A stretch of DNA of 64,000 bases from Sphingobacterium populi (GTDB lineage Bacteria; Bacteroidota; Bacteroidia; Sphingobacteriales; Sphingobacteriaceae). Where the stretch lies: contig NZ_LQXS01000003.1 in assembly GCF_001586775.1 (NCBI RefSeq), forward strand, positions 372,001 to 436,000, written 5' to 3'. Shown in pieces: positions 36,892 to 47,164 of the stretch (within the stretch, counting starts at the first letter, position 1; the number at the start of each line of letters is the position of its first letter). The position numbers were made by a program, and so were the translations under genes. The notes under the pieces are model-generated. The model did not search any database, had not been told where the DNA came from, and saw only the letters and a list, made by a program, of their open reading frames with translations.

Positions 36892-37365
36892 TTATTGTAC
36901 GAGCTTATTTGCACAGTTTGTACTGGCGAACGACTCGGGCTTGGCTTTGAACATAAAGCCCATTCCCATAATGTATCCCATGGCCTCTTTAAGGGCAGCA
37001 TTGGATTGAAAATTTGGATTGGTATTGATGTCCGCATGCACTTCCAAATCTACATGGTATTGATCCAATAGCGGACAAACTTGGTAAGCAATGTCAATCG
37101 AATGTTGTACTTCGATCAGCATGCGCTCTTTGATCGACATGTTGTGATTCTTTCGGTCTTTGTGAATAAACATGAATCCTCCGCGATTTTCTCGGAGAAA
37201 TACGATCACCGTCGCAAATTCAACACTTTGTCGCTTCACTTGAGAGTCGGTGCCGATGTAGATCTTCAGTTTGTTTCCTAATTTGTGCTCTCGAATAATG
37301 GTGTCTTCGACCGCTTGGAGGATGGGTACGTGGAGTATTTCTCCATTGAATTTTTGCCAATTCAT
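36892..37365 (-). CDS. YkuK family ribonuclease-H-like protein (DUF458)
   Basis: A 157-residue protein of the YkuK/DUF458 family. Typical segments are YIGTDSQVKRQSVEFATVIV, MSIKERMLIEV and DINTNPNFQSNAALKEAMGY, placed as in the RNase H-like fold with Asp residues at the putative active site (GTDSQ, VHADIN). Its biological role is not established. It is the first gene of a minus-strand run (YkuK, PnuC, NadR-like) with 15-72 bases or overlap between genes, so it may be co-transcribed with the nicotinamide riboside genes. A 6-base hairpin (AGAGAT/ATCTCT, 37371-37387) lies in its leader. Confidence 0.85.
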   Translation of the reverse strand: MNWQKFNGEILHVPILQAVEDTIIREHKLGNKLKIYIGTDSQVKRQSVEFATVIVFLRENRGGFMFIHKDRKNHNMSIKERMLIEVQHSIDIAYQVCPLLDQYHVDLEVHADINTNPNFQSNAALKEAMGYIMGMGFMFKAKPESFASTNCANKLVQ

Positions 37366-37457
37366 AATTAAGAGATTACGTATCTCTAAATCTACGAACT
37401 TGTATCTTATTTATTATTAAGTATTTATTAATTTTTTAAGATTTAACCTTCGCCTAT

Positions 37458-38108
37458 TTAATTGGTGTCGCGCGTTCCATAAGATAAATCACCAGCATCG
37501 CCCAGACCCGGTACGATGTACGATTTACTGGTTAACTCTTTATCGAGATCACCGATCCAGATCTTTGCTTCTGGCAAAAAGGCTCGTACATGCTGTACTC
37601 CTTCTTCAGATGCAATCACCGTCGCAATATGCAACTCTCTAATATTGTATTCGGCGAGCAGTTCCTTACAGCAGAGTACCAAACTTTGGCCTGTGGCCAA
37701 CATGGTATCGGCCACGATGACGATTTTGTCATCCAGACTGGGCGTATTTTGGTATTTTTTATGAATCTCAAATTCTCCACTTTTCTTTGTGTGGCGGTAG
37801 GCACCAATAAATCCGCTATCCGCTTCGTCAAAGGCATTTAAAAAGCCTTGATAAAATGGCAACCCAGCGCGGATGATCGTCAGTAAAACTGGTTGTTGCG
37901 ACAGTACATTAGTTTCTGCTAATCCGAGCGGCGTATCTACTTCAGCAGGTTGGTAGGGGAGTACTTTACTGATTTCATACGCCATCATCTCCCCAATACG
38001 TTCCAGATTTCGACGAAAGCGCATCCGATCCTTCTGGATATCTGTATTTCTTAATTCTACCAAGTACTGGTTCACTAAGCTATTTTGTTCTGTCAGGATC
38101 GTGATCAT
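37458..38108 (-). CDS. upp: Uracil phosphoribosyltransferase
   Basis: Pyrimidine salvage enzyme converting uracil and PRPP to UMP. The PRPP-binding loop is IVIVADTMLATGQS, and RAGLPFYQGFLNAFDEAD and the C-terminal YIVPGLGDAGDLSYGT match the family well. I chose the ATG at 38108 (MITILTEQNS), giving 216 residues; an ORF start at 38138 would add ten residues not typical. Transcribed divergently from uvrB across 108 bases. Confidence 0.94.
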   Translation of the reverse strand: MITILTEQNSLVNQYLVELRNTDIQKDRMRFRRNLERIGEMMAYEISKVLPYQPAEVDTPLGLAETNVLSQQPVLLTIIRAGLPFYQGFLNAFDEADSGFIGAYRHTKKSGEFEIHKKYQNTPSLDDKIVIVADTMLATGQSLVLCCKELLAEYNIRELHIATVIASEEGVQHVRAFLPEAKIWIGDLDKELTSKSYIVPGLGDAGDLSYGTRDTN

Positions 38109-38216
38109 GTTTCTCTTGTTGGTTATGTTGCTAAACAATTACAGACTATAATAGTTTAGTAAAACCCTTTTTATAGCAGCTTGTTATTTTAATAATTATC
38201 GCTACATTGCTATCAC

Positions 38217-40247
38217 ATGAAATTCGAATTAACATCAGAATACCAACCTACGGGCGATCAGCCGCAAGCGATCAAGGAATTAGTCGCTGGTGTCAATGCA
38301 GGAGAAACATACCAAACACTGCTCGGTGTAACGGGTTCGGGTAAAACCTTTACCGTGGCCAATGTCATTCAGCAAACACAGAAGCCGACCTTGATCTTGA
38401 GTCACAATAAAACATTGGCGGCGCAGTTGTATGGAGAATTTAAGCAATTCTTCCCCAATAATTCGGTGCAGTATTTTGTGAGTTACTATGATTATTACCA
38501 GCCGGAAGCTTTTATCGCTTCTACGAGTACTTATATAGAGAAGGATTTGCAGATCAACGAGGAGATTGAAAAGCTTCGCCTAGCCACAACGTCCGCCTTG
38601 ATGTCTGGCCGTCGCGATGTCATTGTGGTATCGTCGGTATCCTGTATTTATGGTATGGGTAATCCGGAAGATTTTTCACGTTCGATTTTTCGTTTTGGTG
38701 TTGGCATGACGGTGTCACGCAATGCGTTTTTACATCGTTTGGTAGAGATTCTTTATGCGCGTACTACGAGCGATTTCAAGCGCGGTACGTTTCGTGTAAA
38801 AGGCGATACGGTCGATGTATATCCGGCTTATTTGGATACAGCATACCGTGTGTCTTTCTTTGGTGATGAAATCGAAGAGTTGAGCACCATTGATCCAGTA
38901 TCAGGCGCAACGTTGGAAAAACATGAAGATCTAGCTTTGTATCCCGCCAATTTGTTTGTCACGCCAAAGGAAAAGTTTACCGAGTCGATATGGCAAATTC
39001 AAGAAGAGCTAATGCAACGAAAAGCCCAACTAGAGGGCGATGGTCAATTACTTGAAGCAAAGCGATTGGAAGAACGCGTCAACTACGATCTGGAGATGAT
39101 GCGAGAATTAGGGTATTGCTCTGGTATTGAAAATTATTCTCGTTTTTTTGATGGACGAACTCCGGGTATGCGACCGTTCTGCTTACTTGATTATTTTCCC
39201 AAAGATTATTTATTAGTTATCGATGAAAGCCATGTAACGCTGCCACAAGTACGTGCTATGTATGGAGGCGACCGCTCTCGTAAGATATCGCTCGTGGAAC
39301 ACGGTTTTCGATTGCCGGCCGCGCTGGACAATCGACCATTGAATTTCCCTGAATTTGAATCTCTGACTAATCAAACGCTGTATGTGTCGGCTACGCCGGG
39401 CGATTATGAGTTGCAACAGACGGAAGGCGTAGTGGTTGAGCAAGTGATCCGACCAACAGGTTTGTTGGATCCCGTGATCGAGGTTCGACCAGCTGTCAAC
39501 CAAGTTGATGATTTATTAGAAGAAGTAGATAAAACCATCAAAGAAGGTGGGAGAGTACTGGCTACCACACTTACTAAACGTATGGCCGAAGAACTCACTA
39601 AGTATATGAATCGGCTGAATATTAAAGTGCGGTACATTCATTCAGAAGTGAAAACGCTGGAAAGGGTAGAGATTTTGCGAGGATTGCGGTTAGGAGAATT
39701 TGATGTATTGGTTGGGGTCAACCTGTTACGTGAAGGGCTGGATCTTCCAGAAGTTACGCTTGTAGCTATCTTGGACGCAGATAAAGAAGGTTTCTTACGT
39801 TCCGAACGCTCTCTAATACAAACCATCGGTAGGGCAGCGCGGAACGATAAAGGGCGTGTGATTATGTACGCCGACCAGATGACGCAAAGTATGAATGTCA
39901 CAATCGAAGAAACGAATCGCCGACGTGATAAGCAAATCGCCTATAACCTAAAACATGGCATCACACCGCGAACGGTAGGCAAAAGCCGGGAAGAAATTAT
40001 GGAACAAACTTCCGTGGTGGATATCAAAGGGGGCGAAGCCAAAGCTTATGTAGAACCGGATGCGGGCACCATGGCCGCGGCCGATCCATTGATCGAATAC
40101 ATGGGAGAAAAAGATTTGAGCAAAGCCATAGAAACGGTGCGCAAGCGCATGGAGAAGGCTGCTAAAAATATGGACTTCTTGGAAGCGGCAAAGCTACGTG
40201 ACGAGATGTTTAGTTTAGAAAATGCGTATAAAGAGCGTTTTCAATAA
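38217..40247 (+). CDS. uvrB: Excinuclease ABC subunit B
   Basis: DNA-damage recognition helicase-like subunit of nucleotide excision repair. Walker A GVTGSGKTFT (about 38-47), beta-hairpin YYDYYQPEAFIA, DEAD-type VIDESHVT, helicase motifs TTLTKRMAEELT, VNLLREGLDLPE and QTIGRAARN, and the UVR motif near the C-terminus (MEKAAKNMDFLEAAKLRDEM). The 676 residues match the standard length. Stand-alone gene with an A/T-rich upstream gap; convergent with queD, 20 bases apart, with no evident hairpin between them. Confidence 0.97.
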   Translation: MKFELTSEYQPTGDQPQAIKELVAGVNAGETYQTLLGVTGSGKTFTVANVIQQTQKPTLILSHNKTLAAQLYGEFKQFFPNNSVQYFVSYYDYYQPEAFIASTSTYIEKDLQINEEIEKLRLATTSALMSGRRDVIVVSSVSCIYGMGNPEDFSRSIFRFGVGMTVSRNAFLHRLVEILYARTTSDFKRGTFRVKGDTVDVYPAYLDTAYRVSFFGDEIEELSTIDPVSGATLEKHEDLALYPANLFVTPKEKFTESIWQIQEELMQRKAQLEGDGQLLEAKRLEERVNYDLEMMRELGYCSGIENYSRFFDGRTPGMRPFCLLDYFPKDYLLVIDESHVTLPQVRAMYGGDRSRKISLVEHGFRLPAALDNRPLNFPEFESLTNQTLYVSATPGDYELQQTEGVVVEQVIRPTGLLDPVIEVRPAVNQVDDLLEEVDKTIKEGGRVLATTLTKRMAEELTKYMNRLNIKVRYIHSEVKTLERVEILRGLRLGEFDVLVGVNLLREGLDLPEVTLVAILDADKEGFLRSERSLIQTIGRAARNDKGRVIMYADQMTQSMNVTIEETNRRRDKQIAYNLKHGITPRTVGKSREEIMEQTSVVDIKGGEAKAYVEPDAGTMAAADPLIEYMGEKDLSKAIETVRKRMEKAAKNMDFLEAAKLRDEMFSLENAYKERFQ

Positions 40248-40267
40248 AAAGGTTAACTACAAGGCCA

Positions 40268-40693
40268 CTAAAAGGTGAGTTGATAGGTTGCTGCACATTT
40301 GGCGGTTTCTTCTACTTTGCAAGTGATTAATCTGGTATTCGTGCCAGCCAATTGTGCTGGCCCTACCACTTCCACAAGATGCTGTGCAATATTTTCAGCA
40401 GTAGGATTAAAGGGTACGACGACTAAACTTTCACCGCTAAGCACTTGCAGTTGTGGTAGCAATTCATCTTGCTCCCAGATTAGAAACTTGTGGTCGTACT
40501 GCTCTTCCAACCACATGCAGAGTTTTTCCTTGATTACCGAGAAATCCAAAACGCGACCAATTTCATCTAGCTTTTCTCCTGCTACTACAAAGTGAATCCG
40601 GTAATTGTGCCCATGTAAAAATCTGCACTTGCCTTCGTGGCCTACCACGCGGTGGCCACATGATATATCGTGATATCGCTCTGCTGTAATCAT
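40268..40693 (-). CDS. queD: 6-carboxytetrahydropterin synthase QueD
   Basis: Zinc enzyme of the PTPS family that makes 6-carboxytetrahydropterin from dihydroneopterin triphosphate in queuosine synthesis. Zinc ligands lie in CGHRV and FLHGHNYRIHF; the catalytic Cys is in HEGKCRF. The 141 residues match. The start codon follows a TATCTTTG box by four bases, so the transcript is probably leaderless. Other queuosine genes are not adjacent. Confidence 0.92.
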   Translation of the reverse strand: MITAERYHDISCGHRVVGHEGKCRFLHGHNYRIHFVVAGEKLDEIGRVLDFSVIKEKLCMWLEEQYDHKFLIWEQDELLPQLQVLSGESLVVVPFNPTAENIAQHLVEVVGPAQLAGTNTRLITCKVEETAKCAATYQLTF

Positions 40694-40697
40694 GCCG

Positions 40698-40705
40698 CAA
40701 AGATA
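40698..40705 (-). promoter_or_regulatory. -7 box giving a leaderless queD mRNA
   Basis: TATCTTTG on the minus strand ends four bases before the queD ATG (40693). With the start site usually about four to six bases after the box, transcription should begin at or beside the A of ATG. Confidence 0.6.
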
Positions 40706-40750
40706 CAGAATTTTTAAGGACAGAAATATATACAGTGTGCTGCTAGCTTC

Positions 40751-41917
40751 CTACCGGATAAGTCTTGTTGGGAAATCACTTACTTTATCTATCGTCAGTT
40801 GTTGCATCACTTGATATAGTTGAGCTTTAAAGAGATTGATGGTGTGATCAGCTCCTTCGTCACCTAAAGCTGCAACGCCATACATAAATGGCCGACCCAT
40901 AAAGTTGAATTCCGAACCTACTGCATGCGCTCTTCCCAGATCCACACCAGATCGAATACCGCCGTCCATCATGATTTTTATCTTGCCAGTATATTTTGGA
41001 TTATTTGCCAGTTTGATAAGCGAAATTAATGAAGATTCACCAGCATCTATCTGACGACCGCCATGATTCGAAATAATGACACCATCAACACCCAAGCTAA
41101 TCGCTCCTTCCATATCTTCCTCACTAGCTACGCCCTTCAATACTAATGGGCCAGGCCAAAGGTCACGAATAGCTTTTACTTTTTCCATATTCACCTTGCC
41201 GGTAAATGTTTTGTTCATAAACTGCCCAAGCTGACTGAGGTCCAACCCTTTCTCCATATAGGGTTTTAACGTTCCAAAAGATGGTATGCCATGCTGCAAT
41301 GTTTTTATCCCCCATTCTGGACAGATCATCGCTTGAAATATATTTTCGATATTCATTTTTGGCGGCATGGACAAGCCGCTCTTTATTTCACGATAACGCA
41401 GGCCAAAAGATGGTACATCGATCAGCACGACCAGCACCGGACATGAAACCGCTTTTAAGCGGTTAAGGATGTCGTCGCGCAAACGATCTTCGGTAGGGTG
41501 ATACAATTGAAACCAAGCTTTTCCATCAGATACTTCTGCGATGCGCTCGATACTCGCAGTAGATACGGTGCTTAGCGTGTACGGAATATCATGTTTTGCA
41601 GCAGCTTTAGCTAATATTTCAGGTGCATTCGGCCACATTAATCCTTGCAAACCAATAGGCGAAATCCCGATAGGGGCGCTATATGTACGGCCAAATAACT
41701 CGACTGACATATCAATATCTCCAGCGGTTTTTAAATAATGCGGCTTCAAGTAAATATTGTCAAAATCCGACTCATTCCGTAGCAAATTAAGTTCCTCATT
41801 GCAGCCACCTTGCAGATAGTCAAAGGCGAATTTTGGAATGCGCCATTTTGCTCGTCTTTTTAAATCTGCTATAGATGGATATTTAGGGTTGTACGGGTAG
41901 AGTGGTTTCTTGATCAT
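40751..41917 (-). CDS. FMN-dependent alpha-hydroxy-acid dehydrogenase (LldD-like)
   Basis: A 388-residue enzyme of the FMN-dependent L-2-hydroxy-acid oxidase/L-lactate dehydrogenase family. The catalytic His and Arg are in ISNHGGRQID, the FMN phosphate site in MMDGGIRSGVDLGRAHAVG, and the N-terminal FDYLQGGCNEELNL segment is typical. Lactate is the likeliest substrate but mandelate or glycolate cannot be excluded. The gene is flanked by queD and the nuo cluster, both on the same strand but separated by 57 and 111 bases. Confidence 0.88.
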   Translation of the reverse strand: MIKKPLYPYNPKYPSIADLKRRAKWRIPKFAFDYLQGGCNEELNLLRNESDFDNIYLKPHYLKTAGDIDMSVELFGRTYSAPIGISPIGLQGLMWPNAPEILAKAAAKHDIPYTLSTVSTASIERIAEVSDGKAWFQLYHPTEDRLRDDILNRLKAVSCPVLVVLIDVPSFGLRYREIKSGLSMPPKMNIENIFQAMICPEWGIKTLQHGIPSFGTLKPYMEKGLDLSQLGQFMNKTFTGKVNMEKVKAIRDLWPGPLVLKGVASEEDMEGAISLGVDGVIISNHGGRQIDAGESSLISLIKLANNPKYTGKIKIMMDGGIRSGVDLGRAHAVGSEFNFMGRPFMYGVAALGDEGADHTINLFKAQLYQVMQQLTIDKVSDFPTRLIR

Positions 41918-42028
41918 AACTAGGATAACTATGTGTTTTTTCTGTGCACAAATTTACTATTATAACCGATAATTTTGCCTCCTAATTTACAGATAAGAAG
42001 TCGGTAGAGGAATAATCATTTTATGGTA

Positions 42029-43534
42029 TTATGGCTGGCGAAAGAAGTCTAATAGCAAATCAGGGAAAAGGCCGAAAAGCAGTAAGAGCAATGTAAAAAA
42101 TAACGCAAATCCGTAAACAATATGTGAGTTTGTTGCAACACCATCGGCGGGTTTACTAGGAGTTGTTTGCCGAAGAAAACCGTACATCGGAATCTTCAGG
42201 TAATAAAATAAGGAGATCACCGATGTCAAAACGCCGACGATCAGTAAATACAAATATAATGACTGATCTACCGTCTGATATAGATCAAAAATGGAAGTGA
42301 ATACTAAAAGCTTAGCAACAAAACCAGATGTTGGCGGTAGGCCGACAAGCGAAATACCTGCGAATGTAAGTGCTGTAAATAAGATCGGGAATCGCTTGCC
42401 TTGGCCAGAGTAATCAGGCAGGTTGGCTGAACCCGTTTGCTTTTCCAAAATCATGATAAACCCAAAAACCGCGAGATTCATCAAGATATAGGTGGACAAG
42501 TAAAAAAACAGCACTTCGGGCTCATGGTGTACATAACTTAAGACTGCCAACAATAAGAATCCGGTATGCCCGACCGAAGAATAGGCCATCAATCGTTTGA
42601 TGTTTTGTTGCCGCAAAGCCACGAGATTACCAATCAGCATGGTAACAATGGCAACAAAACATAAGAAATGTAAGGTAACTTCTCCAAAATAAAATGGACT
42701 TGCCGTCCAAGCTAATATTAATCGGCTAAATAATACAATAGCGCCAACCTTCGGCACAGTCGCCAAAAAAGCAGTAATAGGCGTTGGTGCGCCTTCATAA
42801 ACATCGGGTGTCCAAACGTGAAAAGGAACGAAGCCCAATTTAAAACCAATACCAACAAATACAAAAAGCAATGCCAAGGTACTCAGTATCGTGGGCGCAG
42901 CAATCATACCTTTCATCTGCGCAATGCTGGTAAAATCCAACGAGCCTGTAAATCCATACAGTAGCGAAAGGCCGTACAACATAAAGGCAGCACAAGTAGA
43001 TCCAAACAAAACGTATTTCATCGCCGCTTCAGATTCTTTTTTGTTTTGTGCGAAGTAGGCCACCAGCACGTACGAACCGATAGATACCATCTCGACCGCA
43101 ATAAAAGCCATAATCCAGTGCGTGGTCAAAGTCAACAAATGCAAGCCCAACGTGGTGGCCAACAAAATGGCATAAATATCCCCTAAGCGTTTTTTAGGTA
43201 ACTGATAGCTGCCATATTGTTGAATGTACAAGCCAATAATGGCTACGCCAAACAAGATGATGATTCGAGCATATTGAGAAAAAGAATCCACACGAAGCAT
43301 GTCGAAAAATACGGGTAGATTTTCCACATTTTGCGTGTAGGTCAAATATCCCGCCGCTACTATTCCTATTAGGAATGAGCTAAAAGAGGATTGTTTCCAA
43401 TACTTATCGATAAACAGACTGCAAAAAATAGTACCTATAAAAGCAATGCTTATGGCTAGTTCGGGTCGGAAAGAACGAACCGAATCGATAATATGGTCGA
43501 TGATAGGCGTAATCTGTGGAGCGAATTCATACAT
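42029..43534 (-). CDS. nuoN: NADH-quinone oxidoreductase subunit N
   Basis: Proton-pumping membrane subunit of complex I, about 14 transmembrane helices in 501 residues. Antiporter-type features are IAVEMVSIGSYVLVAYF (helix-5 Glu) and FKLGFVPFHVWTPDVYEGAP (helix-7/8 Lys and the conserved loop), with IKRLMAYSSVGHTGFLLL. Last gene of the nuoH-N run, 12 bases after nuoM. Confidence 0.94.
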   Translation of the reverse strand: MYEFAPQITPIIDHIIDSVRSFRPELAISIAFIGTIFCSLFIDKYWKQSSFSSFLIGIVAAGYLTYTQNVENLPVFFDMLRVDSFSQYARIIILFGVAIIGLYIQQYGSYQLPKKRLGDIYAILLATTLGLHLLTLTTHWIMAFIAVEMVSIGSYVLVAYFAQNKKESEAAMKYVLFGSTCAAFMLYGLSLLYGFTGSLDFTSIAQMKGMIAAPTILSTLALLFVFVGIGFKLGFVPFHVWTPDVYEGAPTPITAFLATVPKVGAIVLFSRLILAWTASPFYFGEVTLHFLCFVAIVTMLIGNLVALRQQNIKRLMAYSSVGHTGFLLLAVLSYVHHEPEVLFFYLSTYILMNLAVFGFIMILEKQTGSANLPDYSGQGKRFPILFTALTFAGISLVGLPPTSGFVAKLLVFTSIFDLYQTVDQSLYLYLLIVGVLTSVISLFYYLKIPMYGFLRQTTPSKPADGVATNSHIVYGFALFFTLLLLLFGLFPDLLLDFFRQP

Positions 43535-43546
43535 AGTAACGACAGC

Positions 43547-45151
43547 CTATAGAAATGATGAAACCACAGAAACAATACGCATTACGCTTTCATTAAGCGG
43601 CGTAAATACCAAGGAAGGCATTATCCCCAGAATAATAGCCAGTGCTAAAGCTGGATACAAGATGATTTGTTCGCGCAACGTTAAGTCAGTTAATGCCGTC
43701 GCCCACGCTTCACCACCTTTAAATCGAGTTTGCCCAAAAAACATGCGCTGCAAAGTCCACAAGAAATAAACCGCACTCAGCAAGATACCGATTGAACCTC
43801 CAACGGCCATCCAGCGCGGCAGTCCAGTTCCCACCGATTCACTATTAAATGCGCCGATAATCACGAAGGCTTCGCCAATGAAAGCAGAAAAACCAGGAAG
43901 ACCCAGCGAAGCAAAAAAGGCAATGGCCACAAACACGGTGTAACGCGGCATATGACTCGCCAGGCCTCGGAAATTATAAATATCTCGATCATGCACACGG
44001 TCGTAAATCACGCCCACCAAAAAGAACAAGGCGGCGGATAGAAAACCGTGACTGATCATTTGGAACATCGCACCAGAAATACCTTCGGTCGTGAGCGTTG
44101 CGATACCCAACAACACAAAACCCATATGCGAAACCGAAGAATAGGCGATCAAACGTTTTAAATCTTTTTGTGCCAACGCATTAAATCCGCCATACAAAAT
44201 GGATATCACGCCAATTAATCCTAACCACCAGTTGCTGAGTGCTGCCATATCTGGGAAAATGCCAATACAGATGCGCAGAATACCATAACCACCAACTTTT
44301 AGCAAAATACCAGCTAATATAATCGAAATCGGTGTAGGAGCTTCTACGTGTGCATCTGGAAGCCACGTGTGCAATGGTACAATAGGAACTTTTATCGCAA
44401 AGGCGATAAATAGAATAGCAAAACCGAGCAATCGAGCTGGAATGCCAAATATTTCGTGAAAATTGCGTACCCAGCCAAAGAAAGATTCTTCTCCATAATT
44501 AGCCGGATTCATCATATGCAACATATTGAACGTATTTGCACCAGTAGCTGGATTAGTCACTGAAAAATACAAACCGACGATCACCAATAGCATAAACACC
44601 GATCCTAATAGCGTGTAGATAAAAAACTTAACGGCGGCATATTCTCGTCTGACGCCACCCCAAATTCCGATTAGGAAATAAAGAGGGAGTAGCATCACCT
44701 CATAAAATACGTAAAATAGGAAGAAATCCAGCGCGCAAAAAACGCCCATTACGGCGGTATTCAACAACATCAGCAGCGCAAAATAACCTTTTACACTCTT
44801 CGTAATATTCCACGATGAGCCAACGGCCATCAGCATCACTACTGCACTCAACACAATCAGCGGCAGCGATAAACCATCTAATCCTAACAAATAATCAATC
44901 TCTAAAAGCTTGTCTGAACCAATCTGTAAACGAATCCACGACAATTGCTCCACATATTGAAAACTATCAATGTTGTTAACTCCCGCTTGCACCGTGTCAA
45001 AATGTATATACAAATATCCAGATAGCAATAATTGTGCGATCGTCGCAGCCAAAGCCAAATACTTAGCGCTCGCTGCCGCGGATTTTGGCAGCAGTAGCAT
45101 GACTAATGCCGCAAGCAGGGGTAGGAATATGAGTACAGATAGAAATCCCAT
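43547..45151 (-). CDS. nuoM: NADH-quinone oxidoreductase subunit M
   Basis: Proton-pumping membrane subunit of complex I, 534 residues with about 14 helices. Key segments are FYVFYEVMLLPLYFLIGIWG (helix-5 Glu), FAIKVPIVPLHTWLPDAHVE (Lys and loop) and LKRLIAYSSVSHMGFVLLG. It starts one base after the nuoL stop and ends 12 bases before nuoN. Confidence 0.95.
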   Translation of the reverse strand: MGFLSVLIFLPLLAALVMLLLPKSAAASAKYLALAATIAQLLLSGYLYIHFDTVQAGVNNIDSFQYVEQLSWIRLQIGSDKLLEIDYLLGLDGLSLPLIVLSAVVMLMAVGSSWNITKSVKGYFALLMLLNTAVMGVFCALDFFLFYVFYEVMLLPLYFLIGIWGGVRREYAAVKFFIYTLLGSVFMLLVIVGLYFSVTNPATGANTFNMLHMMNPANYGEESFFGWVRNFHEIFGIPARLLGFAILFIAFAIKVPIVPLHTWLPDAHVEAPTPISIILAGILLKVGGYGILRICIGIFPDMAALSNWWLGLIGVISILYGGFNALAQKDLKRLIAYSSVSHMGFVLLGIATLTTEGISGAMFQMISHGFLSAALFFLVGVIYDRVHDRDIYNFRGLASHMPRYTVFVAIAFFASLGLPGFSAFIGEAFVIIGAFNSESVGTGLPRWMAVGGSIGILLSAVYFLWTLQRMFFGQTRFKGGEAWATALTDLTLREQIILYPALALAIILGIMPSLVFTPLNESVMRIVSVVSSFL

Positions 45152-45152
45152 G

Positions 45153-47164
45153 TTATCTTAAAACCAAATAAAGTATGCCAAATAAAACCATTGTAAACGC
45201 AAAGCCCATATAGTTCTGTAAGCGTCCATTTTGTACCCAACGCAACAAATGACCGAGATAGTAACTGGCCTGCGCTACAGCATTTACCAATCCATCAATC
45301 ATAAAGTGATCAATCCAGGCAGCAATACGACTCATCGCGCGGGTCACGCTGGCCGCGCCAGCTGTTAATCCGTCTACGATATAATGATCGAACCAGTACA
45401 AACCACGCGAAAGATATAGCGTACTCCGTACAACGATGAGCTGAAAAAACTCGTTGATATAACCTTGCTTTTGTGCGTGCTGCACCAAAGCATTATTTTC
45501 CGGAAATGGATATTTTCCTTGTACGTACCAGCGATAGCCGAGCCACCAACCAATGGCAGAGCCCGTGATGAGCACGATAGGAATAAACATATGTAGCGAA
45601 TCGATTGGTTGAAATCCCGTCAGTAAGGTTAATCCCTGCATCAGCGCAGCATTTTGGTGGGAAATTGGATTGAACGAAAATACAAAGAAAAACGAACACA
45701 CACCAAGAAAAGCCATTGGGAACAGCATCCCTTTCGGCGCTTCATGAAATACCGTAACCTTTTCATCGCTCCATAATTTGGGTTTCCCAAAAAACACTTT
45801 GAAAATCATCCGACCGATGTAAAATGCCGTTAGGAAACTCACCAATACCAATACAACCGGAATAATAAGGTAAGCACCACCACGCTCGACCGCCCATTCG
45901 AAAGCCGCAATGACGATCGAATCTTTAGACAAAAATCCAGAAGTAAGTGGGAATCCGGCTAATGCCAAGGAGGCAATTACCATTAAAATAAATGTGTAAG
46001 GCATAAAGCGGCGTAGTCCGCCCATGTTGCGCATATCTTGCGGATCCACTTTTGCTGCAGCAGGAATAGCATGTGCCATTTCATGTATAATTGCTCCGGC
46101 ACAGAGGAAAAGCAGACATTTGAAGAAAGCATGCGTGACTAAATGGAAGATTGCGGCATTCCAAGCGCCAATACCCACCGCGACCACCATGAACCCAAGC
46201 TGTGATATGGTTGAAAAGGCCAATACTTTTTTAATATCCTGTTGCGCTAGCGCAAAGTAAGATGCGGTAAGCGCGGTAATCGTGCCAATAATAGCGATGA
46301 CTAAAAGTATACTTTCATTGAACAATGGAAATACCGTAGCCAATAAAAATACCCCGGCCGCGACCATTGTCGCGCGTGAATAAGTGAAGATACCGAAGTT
46401 GGTCCTTCCATCGCATCGGGCAGCCAAACGTGCAAAGGGAATTGTGCGGATTTGGCCATCGCGCCCACAAAAAAGGCCAATCCGGCATAAGTCATCCACC
46501 GCTCCGTGTGCCATAATGGAATCTGTTCAAAAAGCGGGCTTTGCTTGCCAAATAGTTCCGATAAGTTTAGCGTTCCCATGTGAGCATACACCAAGGCAAT
46601 ACCAATTAAGAAGCCGATATCACCAATTCGGTTCACAATAAATGCTTTTTTGTTGGCTTGTACAGCGGCATTTTTGGTAAACCAAAATCCAATAAGCAAG
46701 TAAGATGCAAACCCTACCAATTCCCAAAATACGTACATCAATAATAAATTATTGGCTACGCATAGTGCTAGCATCGCAAAGCAAAAAAGACTGAGGTACA
46801 TCCAATAACGGTGAATGCCCGGATCGCCTTTCATGTATACGCGCGAATAAATATGCACCGGCAAGGCAATGATACAAACCAATAACTGCATCAATACAGT
46901 CAGGTTATTCAATAAAATTCCTGCTGAAAATGTGCTTCCGCCAACAGTAAACCACGTAATAGCTGCCTCCAAAGGCGCCTGCTTCCAAGTTGGCAAAAAG
47001 ACAAAAAAAGCACTTGCTGCAGTACTTAATAGTATAGCGAGCAAACCGACAACGCCCGATTGATCTTGCTTTCCGCGTAAAGCTTGATATAGAAATGCCG
47101 CTAATGGAAATAGTAGTACCGCTAAGCTGGCATGTATGGGCGATATGTGTAGCAAATTCGTCAT
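45153..47164 (-). pseudogene. nuoL: NADH-quinone oxidoreductase subunit L, with an apparent one-base deletion
   Basis: Large proton-pumping subunit of complex I, expected at about 670 residues. The N-terminal part reads from 47164 (MTNLLHISPIHASLAVLLFP) through HVWLPDAMEGPTSVSSLIHA, then leaves frame; the C-terminal part continues in the -1-shifted frame from ATMVAAGVFLLATVFPLF to the stop at 45153. The junction is the CGCGCG at 46371-46376: adding one base restores IHAATMVAAG, the universally conserved sequence. The 2012-base span is one base short of a multiple of three. Because the rest of nuoH-N is intact and nuoL is needed, a sequencing or assembly error is the simplest reading. Confidence 0.9.
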
